From positions 248,001-312,000 of the forward strand of contig NZ_CP042909.1 in the NCBI RefSeq assembly GCF_012317585.1: 64,000 nucleotides of DNA, in the 5' to 3' direction. Source of the DNA: Thermosulfurimonas marina. Lineage in GTDB: Bacteria > Desulfobacterota > Thermodesulfobacteria > Thermodesulfobacteriales > Thermodesulfobacteriaceae. Of the stretch, positions 49,110 through 60,151 are shown one piece after another. Each line of letters opens with the position of its first letter. Position 1 is the first letter of the stretch. The translations under genes and the position numbers were made by a program. The notes under the pieces are model-generated. The model searched no databases. It was given only the letters and a program-made list of their open reading frames with translations, and had not been told where the DNA came from.

Positions 49110-50142
49110 ACTAACCCAGAAGGTCAAGGCCGCGGGCTGAGCGGCTAAACTGCCGCCGGCGGAGCTGGCGGCCCTCCTCAAAAGCCTGCACTTGCCGAGG
49201 GTGCCGGAGCTCCTCCTAGGGGCGGAGCACGGCTCCGATGCCGCAGTCTACCGCCTGACCGAGGATCTGGCCCTGGTGGCCACGGTGGATTTTTTTACCC
49301 CGGTGGTGGACGAACCCTACACCTTCGGGCAGATCGCTGCGGCCAACGCCCTTTCAGATCTTTACACCATGGGGGCCCGCCCCATCCTGGCCCTGAACGT
49401 GGTGGGTTTCCCCAAAAAGGGGCTCGATCTGGAGATCCTGCGGAAGATCCTCCAGGGAGGGGCAGACAAGGTGGCCGAGGCCGGGGCCGCCTTGGGCGGG
49501 GGCCACAGCCTGGATGACCCGGAGATCAAGTACGGGCTTTGCGCCCTGGGACTGGTGCACCCGGAAAGACTCATCACCAACACCGGGGCGCGTCCCGGAG
49601 ACCGCCTTTTTCTTACCAAACCCCTGGGCACGGGAATCCTCACTACGGCCCTCAAAGGGGGGCTCCTTACCCCTGAGGACCCCGCCTACACCCGTCTCGT
49701 GGAGACCATGGCCACCCTCAACCGGGCCGCAGGGGAGTCCATGACCGAAGTAGGCGTGCATGCGGCCACAGACATTACCGGCTTTGGCCTTCTGGGACAC
49801 GCTCTAGAGATGGCCGAGGCCAGCGGAGTGCGCCTCCGGATCTATGCCTCCCGGGTGCCTCTCCTTCCCCGCACCCTGGATTTCCTAAAGCTGGGCATGG
49901 CCCCGGAAGGGGATCTGGCCAATCAGATCTTCTGCGAAAAGAAGGTGAAGATTGCCAAAGGGGTGGACCCCCTCCTCCTTTCGGTCCTTTACGACGCCCA
50001 GACCTCCGGCGGACTCCTCATCGCCGTCCCTGAAGCCCGGGCCGAGGCCCTTTTTACCCGGCTCCTAGAGAAGGGCGTGGTAGAAGCGACCTGCGTAGGG
50101 GAAGTAATCTCCGGAGAGCCGGGAATCGAGATCTATCCCTAA
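49096..50142 (+). CDS. selD: selenide, water dikinase (selenophosphate synthase), a selenoprotein with UGA-encoded Sec15
   Basis: The 348-codon frame is read through an in-frame TGA at 49138-49140. Reading it as selenocysteine gives PEVRLTQKVKAAGUAAKLPP, and Sec15 falls exactly at the catalytic Cys/Sec of SelD. The ATP-binding blocks follow: HGSDAAVYRL, TVDFFTPVVDEPYTFG, AAANALSDLYTMGARP and GGGHSLDDPEIKYG. SelD makes selenophosphate from selenide and ATP. Translation starts at GTG 49096, 6 nt after GGAGG, inside mogA. Gene callers will wrongly begin at TTG 49192 and lose the active site. A hairpin 11 nt after the UGA could be the SECIS. It implies selA/selB/selC elsewhere. Confidence 0.95.
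49138..49172 (+). promoter_or_regulatory. UGA codon and candidate bacterial SECIS hairpin of selD
   Basis: The UGA (49138-49140) is followed by a stem GCCGCC (49152-49157) / GGCGGC (49167-49172) with a 9-nt loop containing GGAGCU. Position and size fit a bacterial SECIS read by SelB, but the loop match is loose. Confidence 0.6.
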
Positions 50143-50624
50143 CGGCCTAGATATTCCCGGATCTTCTTTTCCAGATACTCCCGGCCGGCGTAACCAATGA
50201 GGCGTTTGACCACCTCTCCCTCACGGTCGATGATGAAGGTCGTGGGGGTGATGTAGACCCCGCCAAAGGCCTGCAGGGCCTCCTCACTGGCCAATCCCAC
50301 CGGATAAGTGATGCCCTTGCCCTCCACTATCCGGGGCAGGAGGGGAAGACCCTCTTCGTCTATCATGAGGCTCACGATCATGAGCCCGTCTTTTTCATAT
50401 TTCCGATAAAGCTTGGCCAGTTCCCGCAGCTCCACCATGCAGGGGGGACAATCGCTCTTGAAAAAGTTGACCACCACCACCTTTCCCCGAAAGTCCGAAA
50501 GATGATAGCGGTGTCCGTCGAGATCCGAAAAGGCAATATCCGGGGACTTCTTGGGAGAGGAAAAACCCATGCCCGCCACCGCTAGGGCGACAAACAGAAC
50601 CAGAAAGACTAACCTTTCGCGCAT
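50139..50624 (-). CDS. TlpA/ResA-like membrane-anchored thiol-disulfide protein
   Basis: This protein of about 161 residues has an N-terminal signal or anchor helix (LVFLVLFVALAVAGMGF) and a thioredoxin fold. The CxxC active site is in FFKSDCPPCMVELREL, and the cis-Pro is in GVYITPTTFIID. Such proteins reduce disulfides in the periplasm, often for cytochrome c maturation. The ATG at 50624 follows GGAGGAAGTAAG; the longer frame to 50729 lies inside the creatininase gene. It overlaps selD tail to tail by 4 nt. Confidence 0.9.
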   Translation of the reverse strand: MRERLVFLVLFVALAVAGMGFSSPKKSPDIAFSDLDGHRYHLSDFRGKVVVVNFFKSDCPPCMVELRELAKLYRKYEKDGLMIVSLMIDEEGLPLLPRIVEGKGITYPVGLASEEALQAFGGVYITPTTFIIDREGEVVKRLIGYAGREYLEKKIREYLGR

Positions 50625-51340
50625 CTTACTTCCTCCCGCAGTTCTCTTAATAAATATTCTAATCCTTCCGCCAGGCGTTCGGCAAGGAGGCGCCCCTTCT
50701 CCGGGCTGGCCCGGCCGGGGTCCCCCCACACTCCTCCAGGCCAGAAGGCCCGCTTAGAGGACACGATCCGGTAGCGGGGAAAGCGGGGATATTCCTCCGG
50801 GGCCGAACCCCGGACGAGCTGGGGATGAAAATATTGGATAAGAGAAGTTTCCCACTCTCCGGCATGGGAATCTCCGGGGGTCTGGAGGAGATCTCCAGCC
50901 CGCTCCCGCAGGAGGTCCAGGAGGGAGACCACGGCCAGGGCTGTTTCGGGATGCCGGGAGAGAAATTCCTCGGCGGCATCCACAATGAAGGCCATGTGGG
51001 TCCCCCCGGCATGCCCGGAAAGGAGGAGAAAAGCCCGAAAACCGTGCTGGAAAAACCCCGCAAGGAGGTCAAGCACCAGGGCCCGCAGAGTCTCCCCCCG
51101 CAGGGAAATGGTCCCGGGGTGTTCTGCCGTGCTCCGACAAAGTCCGTAGTAGACCGGAGGGGCCACCAGGGCCTGAACCCTCCGGGCGGCCATCTCCGCC
51201 ACCCGATAGGCGGTATAAAGATCCGTGGCCAGGGGAAGGTGCGGCCCGTGCTCCTCCACCGAACCCAGAGGGAGGATCACCGGGACCCCCTCCCGGGAAA
51301 GGGCCTCCACCTCCGGATAGGTCAACTCTTCCATGCGCAT
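50609..51340 (-). CDS. creatininase-family amidohydrolase
   Basis: This 243-residue protein carries the metal-site blocks LPLGSVEEHGPHLPLATDLY, LSGHAGGTHM and DSHAGEWETSLIQYF. The family includes creatinine amidohydrolase, FAPy deformylase-like enzymes (ArfB) and the mycofactocin peptidase MftE. No substrate can be assigned; there is no mycofactocin cluster here. Its end overlaps the start of the TlpA-like gene by 16 nt. Confidence 0.88.
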   Translation of the reverse strand: MRMEELTYPEVEALSREGVPVILPLGSVEEHGPHLPLATDLYTAYRVAEMAARRVQALVAPPVYYGLCRSTAEHPGTISLRGETLRALVLDLLAGFFQHGFRAFLLLSGHAGGTHMAFIVDAAEEFLSRHPETALAVVSLLDLLRERAGDLLQTPGDSHAGEWETSLIQYFHPQLVRGSAPEEYPRFPRYRIVSSKRAFWPGGVWGDPGRASPEKGRLLAERLAEGLEYLLRELREEVRCAKG

Positions 51341-51371
51341 GGGTTTAAAGTCTAAGGTCCTGGAGCAGGGC

Positions 51372-51400
51372 CTGCAAGGTCTTCCTTTTGGGATTAAAAT
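51372..51400 (+). promoter_or_regulatory. putative promoter of the miaB operon
   Basis: CTGCAA (51372-51377) and TAAAAT (51395-51400) are 17 bp apart; the -35 is weak. The -10 ends 9 nt before the miaB ATG at 51410, and no ribosome site is visible between them. Confidence 0.45.
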
Positions 51401-51409
51401 TTAAAGACC

Positions 51410-52744
51410 ATGAAACGCGTCTATCTCAAGACCTTCGGTTGCCAGATGAACGAGTACGATTCGGAGCGCATGCTGGCGCTCCTAAGGGAGGAATATGTAC
51501 CCTGCGCGCAGCCGGAGGAGGCCGACCTCATCCTGGTGAACACCTGTTCGGTAAGAAAAAAGGCCGAAGAGAAGGTTTACAGCCTGGTGGGGCGTTTCAA
51601 GCACTTGAAAAGCCGCAGGCCTGAGGTGGTGGTGGGGGTCTGTGGCTGTGTGGCTCAGCAGGAGGGAGAACGCCTGGTAAAACGCCTCCCCCATGTGGAT
51701 CTGGTCCTGGGGCCGCGCACGGTCTTTCGGATCCGCGAGGCCCTGCAGGAGATCGAGGCCGGCCGGGGACCGGTGGTCTGGGTAGAACTGGATACCGACT
51801 GGTCCCCTCCCCTTCCGACCCCCTCCGAAAACGGCCGACCGGTCAAGGCCTTCGTGACCATCATGCAGGGCTGCGACAATTTCTGCTCTTACTGCGTAGT
51901 GCCCTATGTGCGGGGCCGGGAAGTGAGCCGTCCCCCGGAGGAAATCCTGCGTGAGGTGGAGTGCCTGGTGGCCCAAGGGGTGCGGGAGATTACCCTTCTG
52001 GGACAGAATGTAAACTCTTACGGACGTAAAGAGCGAGGGTTTCCCACCTTTGCGGAACTCCTGCGCCTGATCTCCGAAATCGAGGGCCTCTGGCGCCTGC
52101 GTTTCACCACCAGCCATCCCAAGGACCTTTCCGAAGATCTGATGCGGGCCTTTGCGGAGCTTGAAAAGCTCTGTGAGCACCTACACCTTCCAGTCCAGTC
52201 GGGCTCAAGCCGCATCCTGCACCTCATGAACCGCAAATACACCCGGGAGGAGTATCTGGAAAAGGTCCGGCGCCTGCGGGAGATGGCCCCGGAGGTGGCC
52301 CTGACCACGGACATCATCGTGGGCTTTCCCGGAGAGACGGAAGAGGACTTCCGCCAGACCCTCACGCTCCTTGAGGAGGTCCGCTATCAGGAGATCTTCT
52401 CCTTTAAGTACTCCGATCGGCCCTTCGCCCGGGCCCGGGATTTCCCAGAAAAGGTCCCGGAGGAGGTCAAGGCCGCGCGTCTCGAAGAGGTCCATAGGCT
52501 CCAGGCCCGTATCACTGAAGAGATCTATCGTAGTTATATCGGCCGGAAAGAGGAGATCCTGGTAGAAGGACGCAGCGAGCGCAATCCTCTCCTGTGGACC
52601 GGACGCACGCGCACCAACCTGGTGGTGAACTTTTCTGCTCCGGAGGGCCTGGATTTGAAAGGGGCCCTGGTTCATGTTTTGATTAAAGATACGGGGAAAC
52701 ACTCCCTCCGTGGGGAATACGTAAGAACCCTGAAGGGCCCGTAA
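51410..52744 (+). CDS. miaB: tRNA-2-methylthio-N6-dimethylallyladenosine synthase
   Basis: The 444-residue radical-SAM methylthiotransferase has three parts. The N-terminal domain starts KTFGCQMNEYDSERM and has NTCSVRKKAEEK and GVCGCVAQ for its auxiliary cluster. The radical-SAM core has CDNFCSYCVVPYVRGREVSR. A C-terminal TRAM domain follows. It thiomethylates i6A37 of tRNAs. MQGCDNFCSYCVVPY and QNVNSYG point to MiaB rather than MtaB or RimO. Confidence 0.96.
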   Translation: MKRVYLKTFGCQMNEYDSERMLALLREEYVPCAQPEEADLILVNTCSVRKKAEEKVYSLVGRFKHLKSRRPEVVVGVCGCVAQQEGERLVKRLPHVDLVLGPRTVFRIREALQEIEAGRGPVVWVELDTDWSPPLPTPSENGRPVKAFVTIMQGCDNFCSYCVVPYVRGREVSRPPEEILREVECLVAQGVREITLLGQNVNSYGRKERGFPTFAELLRLISEIEGLWRLRFTTSHPKDLSEDLMRAFAELEKLCEHLHLPVQSGSSRILHLMNRKYTREEYLEKVRRLREMAPEVALTTDIIVGFPGETEEDFRQTLTLLEEVRYQEIFSFKYSDRPFARARDFPEKVPEEVKAARLEEVHRLQARITEEIYRSYIGRKEEILVEGRSERNPLLWTGRTRTNLVVNFSAPEGLDLKGALVHVLIKDTGKHSLRGEYVRTLKGP

Positions 52745-52755
52745 AGGAGGCCACC

Positions 52756-53274
52756 ATGAAGGTCAAAATGAGGATTCAGGCCGTGGCCATGGATCCGGTA
52801 ACCAACAGCCCGGTGATGATCCTCCGGGAAGAGGATGGGGAGCGGGGGCTTCCCATCTGGATCGGGCTGCTCGAGGCCACGGCCATCGCCAGCAAACTGG
52901 AAAATATCGAGTTTCCGCGGCCCATGACCCATGATCTCCTCAAAAATATCTTGGACCAACTCCAGATCCGGGTCCCGCGTATCGAGATCTGTGATCTCCG
53001 GGAAAACACCTACTACGCCCTCATCACCCTGGATCTGGGGGGACGGGAGATCCAGATCGACGCCCGACCCAGCGATGCGGTGGCTCTGGCCCTGCGCACC
53101 GGAGCCGAGATCTACGTTTATGAAGAAGTCCTGGCCAAGAGTCAGGCCCTGGCCGAGGAGGCCCGCCGCCAGGCCGAAGAAGAGATGGCCACCGCCGGCA
53201 CCGAAGAGGAAAAGGAAAAACTCAAGGAGCTTCTGGAACAGCTCGACCCCAAGGCCTTCAAATACAAGATGTAA
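52756..53274 (+). CDS. bifunctional-nuclease-domain (DUF151) protein
   Basis: The 172-residue protein has the DUF151 core: MDPVTNSPVMILREEDGERGLPIWIG, RPMTHDLLKNIL and IDARPSDAVALALRTGAEIYV. A charged helical tail follows. Family members show nuclease activity in plants, while the bacterial function is unsettled. It lies 11 nt after miaB with an AAAGGAGGCC ribosome site. Confidence 0.9.
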   Translation: MKVKMRIQAVAMDPVTNSPVMILREEDGERGLPIWIGLLEATAIASKLENIEFPRPMTHDLLKNILDQLQIRVPRIEICDLRENTYYALITLDLGGREIQIDARPSDAVALALRTGAEIYVYEEVLAKSQALAEEARRQAEEEMATAGTEEEKEKLKELLEQLDPKAFKYKM

Positions 53275-53276
53275 AG

Positions 53277-53924
53277 ATGTTCGACCTCCATTGCCATTCT
53301 ATCTTTAGTGATGGGGAGCTTATTCCGGCCGAACTCCTGCGGCGGGTGGCGGTGCTGGGCTATGAGGCGGTAGCCATCACGGATCATGCGGACTCTTCCA
53401 ACTTGGACCTCATTCTTCCTCGCCTCAAAAAGGCCGCCGCAGAGCTCAACGCGGCCAGCCCCTGCCGCCTCCTTGCGGGAATCGAGATCACCCATGTCCC
53501 CCCGCCGCTCATTCCGGAGCTGGTGAGACGGGCCCGGCAGTTAGGGGCAGAAATCGTGGTGGTCCACGGGGAGACCCTAGCCGAGCCTGTGGCTCCGGGG
53601 ACCAACCGGGCGGCCCTGGAGGCCGGGGCGGACATCCTGGCCCATCCGGGGCTCATCTCCGAAGAAGAGGTGCGTCTGGCCGCGGAAAAGGGGGTCTTCC
53701 TGGAGATCTCCGGACGCAAGGGACACTGCCTGGCCAACGGACACGTAGCCCGGCTGGCCTTGAAATACCGGGCCCCCCTGGTAATCAACTCCGACGGGCA
53801 CGCCCCCGGGGACTTTATGACCCGGGAAGAGGCCCTGGCCGTGGGACTAGGGGCCGGACTCCGGCGCGAAGAAGTGGAGGCCCTCTGGCGCCAGGCCCGA
53901 GGGAGGTTCCTCCGTGGAGCTTAG
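53277..53924 (+). CDS. PHP-domain phosphoesterase (histidinol-phosphatase-like)
   Basis: The 215-residue protein has the four PHP motifs: DLHCHSIFSDGE, TDHADSS, the EI(T) block with H in GIEITH, and NSDGHAPGDF. It binds metals and hydrolyses phosphoesters. Resemblance to histidinol-phosphate phosphatase is general; substrates of this short subgroup are unknown. No his genes are nearby. It overlaps the next gene by 11 nt. Confidence 0.85.
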   Translation: MFDLHCHSIFSDGELIPAELLRRVAVLGYEAVAITDHADSSNLDLILPRLKKAAAELNAASPCRLLAGIEITHVPPPLIPELVRRARQLGAEIVVVHGETLAEPVAPGTNRAALEAGADILAHPGLISEEEVRLAAEKGVFLEISGRKGHCLANGHVARLALKYRAPLVINSDGHAPGDFMTREEALAVGLGAGLRREEVEALWRQARGRFLRGA

Positions 53925-54339
53925 AGAATTCTTCCTGGCCCGTGGCTTTCCGGAGGACACCCTAAAGGAGCCTCCGGAGGTCCTCCTCAATCTGGGGCTT
54001 TCTCCTCAACGGGTGCGGGCGGCTTTCGTGGTGGTCTCTGAAGGCCGGCCTCTTATGGTGGCGGACTATGCTCCGGGGGCGGTGAGGTCCCGCCTGCGGG
54101 CCCTTCTGGCCTACGCCCGCCTGGCCTTCCCCCGTACACCCCCTCCCCTGGTCCTCCAGACCAACGGAAGGGAATTCGTCTTGGCGGAGGTGACCTCGGG
54201 AAAGGAGATCGCCTTTGGGGGGCCGGAGGTCCTGCCTTCCTTTGAGGAATTAAAGGCCCGTCCCAGCCCTCCTCCGGTGGAGCGCCGAAGGATTCCGGTG
54301 GAGGAGCGCGTACTCTTTATCCACTCTACCGGGGGCTGA
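53914..54339 (+). CDS. hypothetical protein with HsdR-N-terminal-like fold
   Basis: The 141-residue protein begins with GTG at 53914 overlapping the PHP gene. The middle (FVVVSEGRPLMVADYAPGAV and PPLVLQTNGREFVLAEVTSGK) resembles the small type-I restriction R-subunit N-terminal-like domains that occur as single proteins. No restriction genes are here. The C-terminal 30 residues are Pro/Arg rich. The family call is tentative, and I cannot give it a function. Confidence 0.6.
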   Translation: MELREFFLARGFPEDTLKEPPEVLLNLGLSPQRVRAAFVVVSEGRPLMVADYAPGAVRSRLRALLAYARLAFPRTPPPLVLQTNGREFVLAEVTSGKEIAFGGPEVLPSFEELKARPSPPPVERRRIPVEERVLFIHSTGG

Positions 54340-54343
54340 CCCC

Positions 54344-55129
54344 CTAAGCGGCAGGGTCCCTGCCGAGCAAACCCCTGAGATAGGCAAGTCCCGGCTCCAC
54401 ATCCTCTTCCCGGTGGGCCTCAAGGGTGAGGAGGGGAAGCCGGCCCTTTTCCTTGAGAAAGCCGAAGATCTCCGGAAAAGGAATCTTTCCCTTTCCCAGG
54501 GCCAGGTGCTCGTCCCAGTCTCCGCGGTTGTCGTGAAGATGGATCTCTCCCAGATAAGGGTGGAGCACCGGAAGCCAGTCCCTCCAGGTGGTCCGGGCAA
54601 AGGCATAGGCGTGGCCGGGATCAAAGCACCAGCCGAGCGGCGGGAATCTTTCAAAGATAGGACGCAGGACCTCGGCCGAGGGCTCAAAGACATTTTCCAG
54701 GAGGATTTTTAGCCCCAGTTCCTCGGCCTCCGAAAGCAGCACTTCCAAAGATTCATAGAGCCGATTCCGCCAGCGGTCTAGGATCTCCCGGTGATAGCCC
54801 GGATGATAGCCGCTGTGGAGGACCACCGCCTGGGGGGCAAAAAGGGCGGCCACCCGCAGGGCCTCCCGCAACCGGCGCAGGCTGGCCTGGCGCACCAGGG
54901 CATCAAGCGCCCCGGGGGAAAGGTCACAGAAGGGGGCGTGTACGGTGCAGGGGAGTCCGGCCTCCTGTAACCCTTGAGCCACCTGCGCAAAATCCTGAAA
55001 GGAAAACTGGTCCAAGGCCTCCCGGTCCAGGGAGACTTCCACCGGAAGGCGGCGCTCCAGGACCAGAGAAAGGTACTTTTCCCGCAGGAGATCGAAGGGT
55101 ACGGAAACAAAGACCGCCCAGGTCTTCAT
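54344..55129 (-). CDS. sugar-phosphate isomerase/epimerase-type TIM-barrel protein
   Basis: This 261-residue AP-endonuclease-2/xylose-isomerase-like TIM barrel has LKILLENVFEPSAEVL, GWCFDPGHAYAF, IHLHDNRGDWDEHL and the late TLEAHREEDVE block. These supply metal-binding Glu, His and Asp. The family includes sugar epimerases and endonuclease IV. The substrate is unknown. Its ATG overlaps the aminotransferase stop (ATGA), so the two form an operon that may act on an amino- or keto-sugar. Confidence 0.8.
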   Translation of the reverse strand: MKTWAVFVSVPFDLLREKYLSLVLERRLPVEVSLDREALDQFSFQDFAQVAQGLQEAGLPCTVHAPFCDLSPGALDALVRQASLRRLREALRVAALFAPQAVVLHSGYHPGYHREILDRWRNRLYESLEVLLSEAEELGLKILLENVFEPSAEVLRPIFERFPPLGWCFDPGHAYAFARTTWRDWLPVLHPYLGEIHLHDNRGDWDEHLALGKGKIPFPEIFGFLKEKGRLPLLTLEAHREEDVEPGLAYLRGLLGRDPAA

Positions 55130-56232
55130 CGATAAAACTCCCTTAGGAGATGGGCGATGAGGGCCTGCTCTTCGGCCTGGAGATAGGGATGCATGGGGAG
55201 GCTCAGGACCTCCCGGGCCGCCCTTTCCGTCTCCGGAAGGCTTCCTTCGGAAAAACCCAGGTCCCGAAAGACCGGCTGGAGGTGAAGCGGCAGGGGATAA
55301 TAGACCGCGGTGGGGATTCCTTTTTCCGAGAGGAATTTCCGGACTCGGTCCCGATCCTTTACCCGCAGGGTGAACTGAGCCCAGGAGGAGCGTACCCCTT
55401 CCGGAACCACCGGGAGCCTCACCTCCGGAATCCCGGAAAGCTCGCGAAAATATCTCCGGGCCACCCCCTCTCGTAGGCGCAACTCCTCCTCAAAGTAGCG
55501 CAACTTTACCCGCAGGATGGCTGCCTGGATCTCATCCAGCCGGCCGTTGATTCCGGAATACTCGTAAAAGTAGGTCCGGGTCTGGCCATGGACCCGCAGG
55601 GCCCTTATGCGTTCGGCTAGCTCCGCATCGTTGGTAAAGACCATCCCCCCGTCTCCGGCCCCGCCGAGGGGTTTGGCCGGAAAAAAGGAGGTGGCCGCGG
55701 CCCGGCCAAAGCTCCCGGAGCGCCGACCAAAAAGCTCCGCCCCCAGGGATTGGCAGGCATCTTCGATCAGGACTACCCCGTGTTTTTCACAGAGGGGTTC
55801 CAGGCGAAGGAAATCCGCCGGAAGCCCAAAAAGGCTCACCGCCACCACCGCCGAGACCTCAGAGCCCAGCTTCTCCAAGGCCTCGGCCACCGCCTCCACC
55901 GAAAGATTAAAGGTCTCCGGATCAAGGTCTACAAAGTGGGGGACCAGACCGGCCCGGCGTACCACCTCGGCGGTGGCCACAAAAGTGAAGGAGGGAAGAA
56001 GAACCCGGGAGCCGGCCGGAAGGTCCAAGGCCTTGAGGATGAGGTAGAGGGCGTCGGTGCCGGAGGAGACCCCGATGGCATAACGCACCCCTACCCAGCG
56101 GGCCAACTCCTCCTCCAGGGCCGCCACCTCCGGCCCCAGGATGTATTGGGTACTCCGCAGGACGCGCAGGACGGCTTCTTCAATCTCTTTTCCGTAGCGG
56201 GCGTAGCCGCGGGCCAAGTCAATGAAGCGCAT
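55126..56232 (-). CDS. DegT/DnrJ/EryC1/StrS-family PLP aminotransferase
   Basis: The 368-residue enzyme has GVSSGTDALYLILKAL, EDACQSLGAE and the PLP Lys in SFFPAKPLGGAGDGGMV. GINGRLDEIQAAIL follows near the dimer interface. The family transfers amino groups to keto-sugars bound to nucleotides, for cell-surface glycans. There are no other surface-glycan genes next to it apart from the TIM-barrel partner, so the product is unknown. Confidence 0.92.
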   Translation of the reverse strand: MRFIDLARGYARYGKEIEEAVLRVLRSTQYILGPEVAALEEELARWVGVRYAIGVSSGTDALYLILKALDLPAGSRVLLPSFTFVATAEVVRRAGLVPHFVDLDPETFNLSVEAVAEALEKLGSEVSAVVAVSLFGLPADFLRLEPLCEKHGVVLIEDACQSLGAELFGRRSGSFGRAAATSFFPAKPLGGAGDGGMVFTNDAELAERIRALRVHGQTRTYFYEYSGINGRLDEIQAAILRVKLRYFEEELRLREGVARRYFRELSGIPEVRLPVVPEGVRSSWAQFTLRVKDRDRVRKFLSEKGIPTAVYYPLPLHLQPVFRDLGFSEGSLPETERAAREVLSLPMHPYLQAEEQALIAHLLREFYR

Positions 56233-56278
56233 GGCCCAAACATATCCCGGGTTCTTCGGCGAGAAAAGCCCCTCTGGT

Positions 56279-56284
56279 TATAAT
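56279..56284 (+). promoter_or_regulatory. extended -10 element of the midA-tgt-yajC operon
   Basis: TATAAT at 56279-56284 is preceded by TGGT, an extended -10 arrangement, with no clear -35. It ends 6 nt before the ATG at 56291, so the message is probably leaderless. Confidence 0.55.
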
Positions 56285-56290
56285 GAGGGC

Positions 56291-58819
<2,529 letters not shown>

Positions 58820-58823
<4 letters not shown>

Positions 58824-60151
58824 GCCTCCCCGATCTCGCGCAGCCATTCCTCAAGGCGCAGGAGCGCCCTCTCGGCCATAAGCCGGTAACGTTCCCTTTT
58901 GGGAAGACGCTTGCGCTCTTTGGGCGGAAGAGAAAGCGGAGGAAAGAGTCCCCAATTCACATTCATGGGCTGGAAGTGGCGGGGATCGGCCTCCATAAGG
59001 TAGCGCACCAGGGCCCCGTGAGCGGTCTCCGGAGGGGGCACCACGGGGTCCTTCCCTCGAAAAATACGCGCGGCGTTCATTCCGGCCAGAAGTCCCATGG
59101 CCGTAGATTCCACATAGCCTTCCACTCCGGTGATCTGTCCGGCCAGAAAGACCCGGGGCTCGGCCTTGAGCTGAAGGGTGGGCCTCAGGACCCGGGGGGC
59201 GCAGACGAAAGAGTTGCGATGGATGGAACCGTAGCGGGCAAACTCCGCCCGCTCCAGCCCCGGGATCATCCGAAAGACCCGCTCCTGCTCGTGATACTTG
59301 AGCTTGGTCTGAAAGCCCACGAGATTGTAAAGGGTGCCCTCCCGATTTTCCGGACGCAGTTGGACCACGGCGTAGGGCTCACGCCCGGTGCGGGGATCCA
59401 CCAGGCCCACGGGCTTCATGGGCCCGTAGCGTAAAGTATCTCGTCCCCGCTCGGCCATAACCTCTATGGGAAGACATCCCTCGAAATAGCGAGGTTCTTC
59501 GAAGGGATGAAGGGGCACCTTTTCCGCGGAAAGTAAGGCCTCCACAAAACGTTCGTATTCTTCCTTGGTCAGGGGACAGTTCACATAGGCCCCCTCCCCC
59601 TCCCCGTAGCGATCGGCCCGGAAGACCTTTTCCCAGTCCAGGGAGTCTGCATAGACAATGGGGGCGATGGCGTCGTAGAAGTGAAAATAATCTTCGCCGG
59701 TCAAGCGTTTGAGGTCTTCGGCTAAGGCCTCGGAGGTAAGAGGGCCGGTGGCCACGATGACCAGGCCCTCCCGAGGTATCTCCCGCACCTCCTCCCGCAC
59801 AATCTCCACCAAAGGATGTTCCGAAAGGCGCCGGGTGATGTATTCGGCAAAGCGCTCCCGATCCACCGCGAGCGCCTTTCCGGCCGGGACCTCGCTGGCA
59901 AGTGCTGCTTCCATAACGAGCGAACCCAGACGGCGCATCTCCTCCTTGAGAAGCCCCACCGCGCTGGTGATCTCTTTGGAGCGCAAAGAGTTGGAGCAGA
60001 CCAACTCTCCCAGTTTCCCGGTGCGGTGGGCCGGGGTGAGCTTGCGGGGCCGCATCTCGTAAAGACGCACCGGGACTCCACGGCGGGCCAGCTGCCAGGC
60101 CGCCTCGGAGCCCGCAAGCCCTCCCCCGATAATGGTCACCCTCTCAGGCAT
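58820..60151 (-). CDS. trmFO: tRNA (uracil-54-C5)-methyltransferase TrmFO, folate/FAD dependent
   Basis: The 443-residue flavoprotein opens [19 protein letters not shown] (FAD site). It has [28 protein letters not shown], including the reactive Cys, and [20 protein letters not shown]. It makes m5U54 in tRNA using methylene-tetrahydrofolate. It overlaps ggt by 8 nt. It is the terminal gene of the secretin-M20-ybdK-ggt-trmFO run. Confidence 0.96.

Noticed and set aside
49110-49191. Apparent non-coding gap between mogA and selD, or a selD pseudogene with a premature stop
   Set aside because: The TGA aligns with the Sec/Cys active site and the frame is open on both sides, with a proper start and ribosome site, so recoding explains it.
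53914-54339. Remnant of a type I restriction system
   Set aside because: Only a loose resemblance to the R-subunit N-terminal domain; no hsdM, hsdS or helicase genes nearby and the frame is intact.
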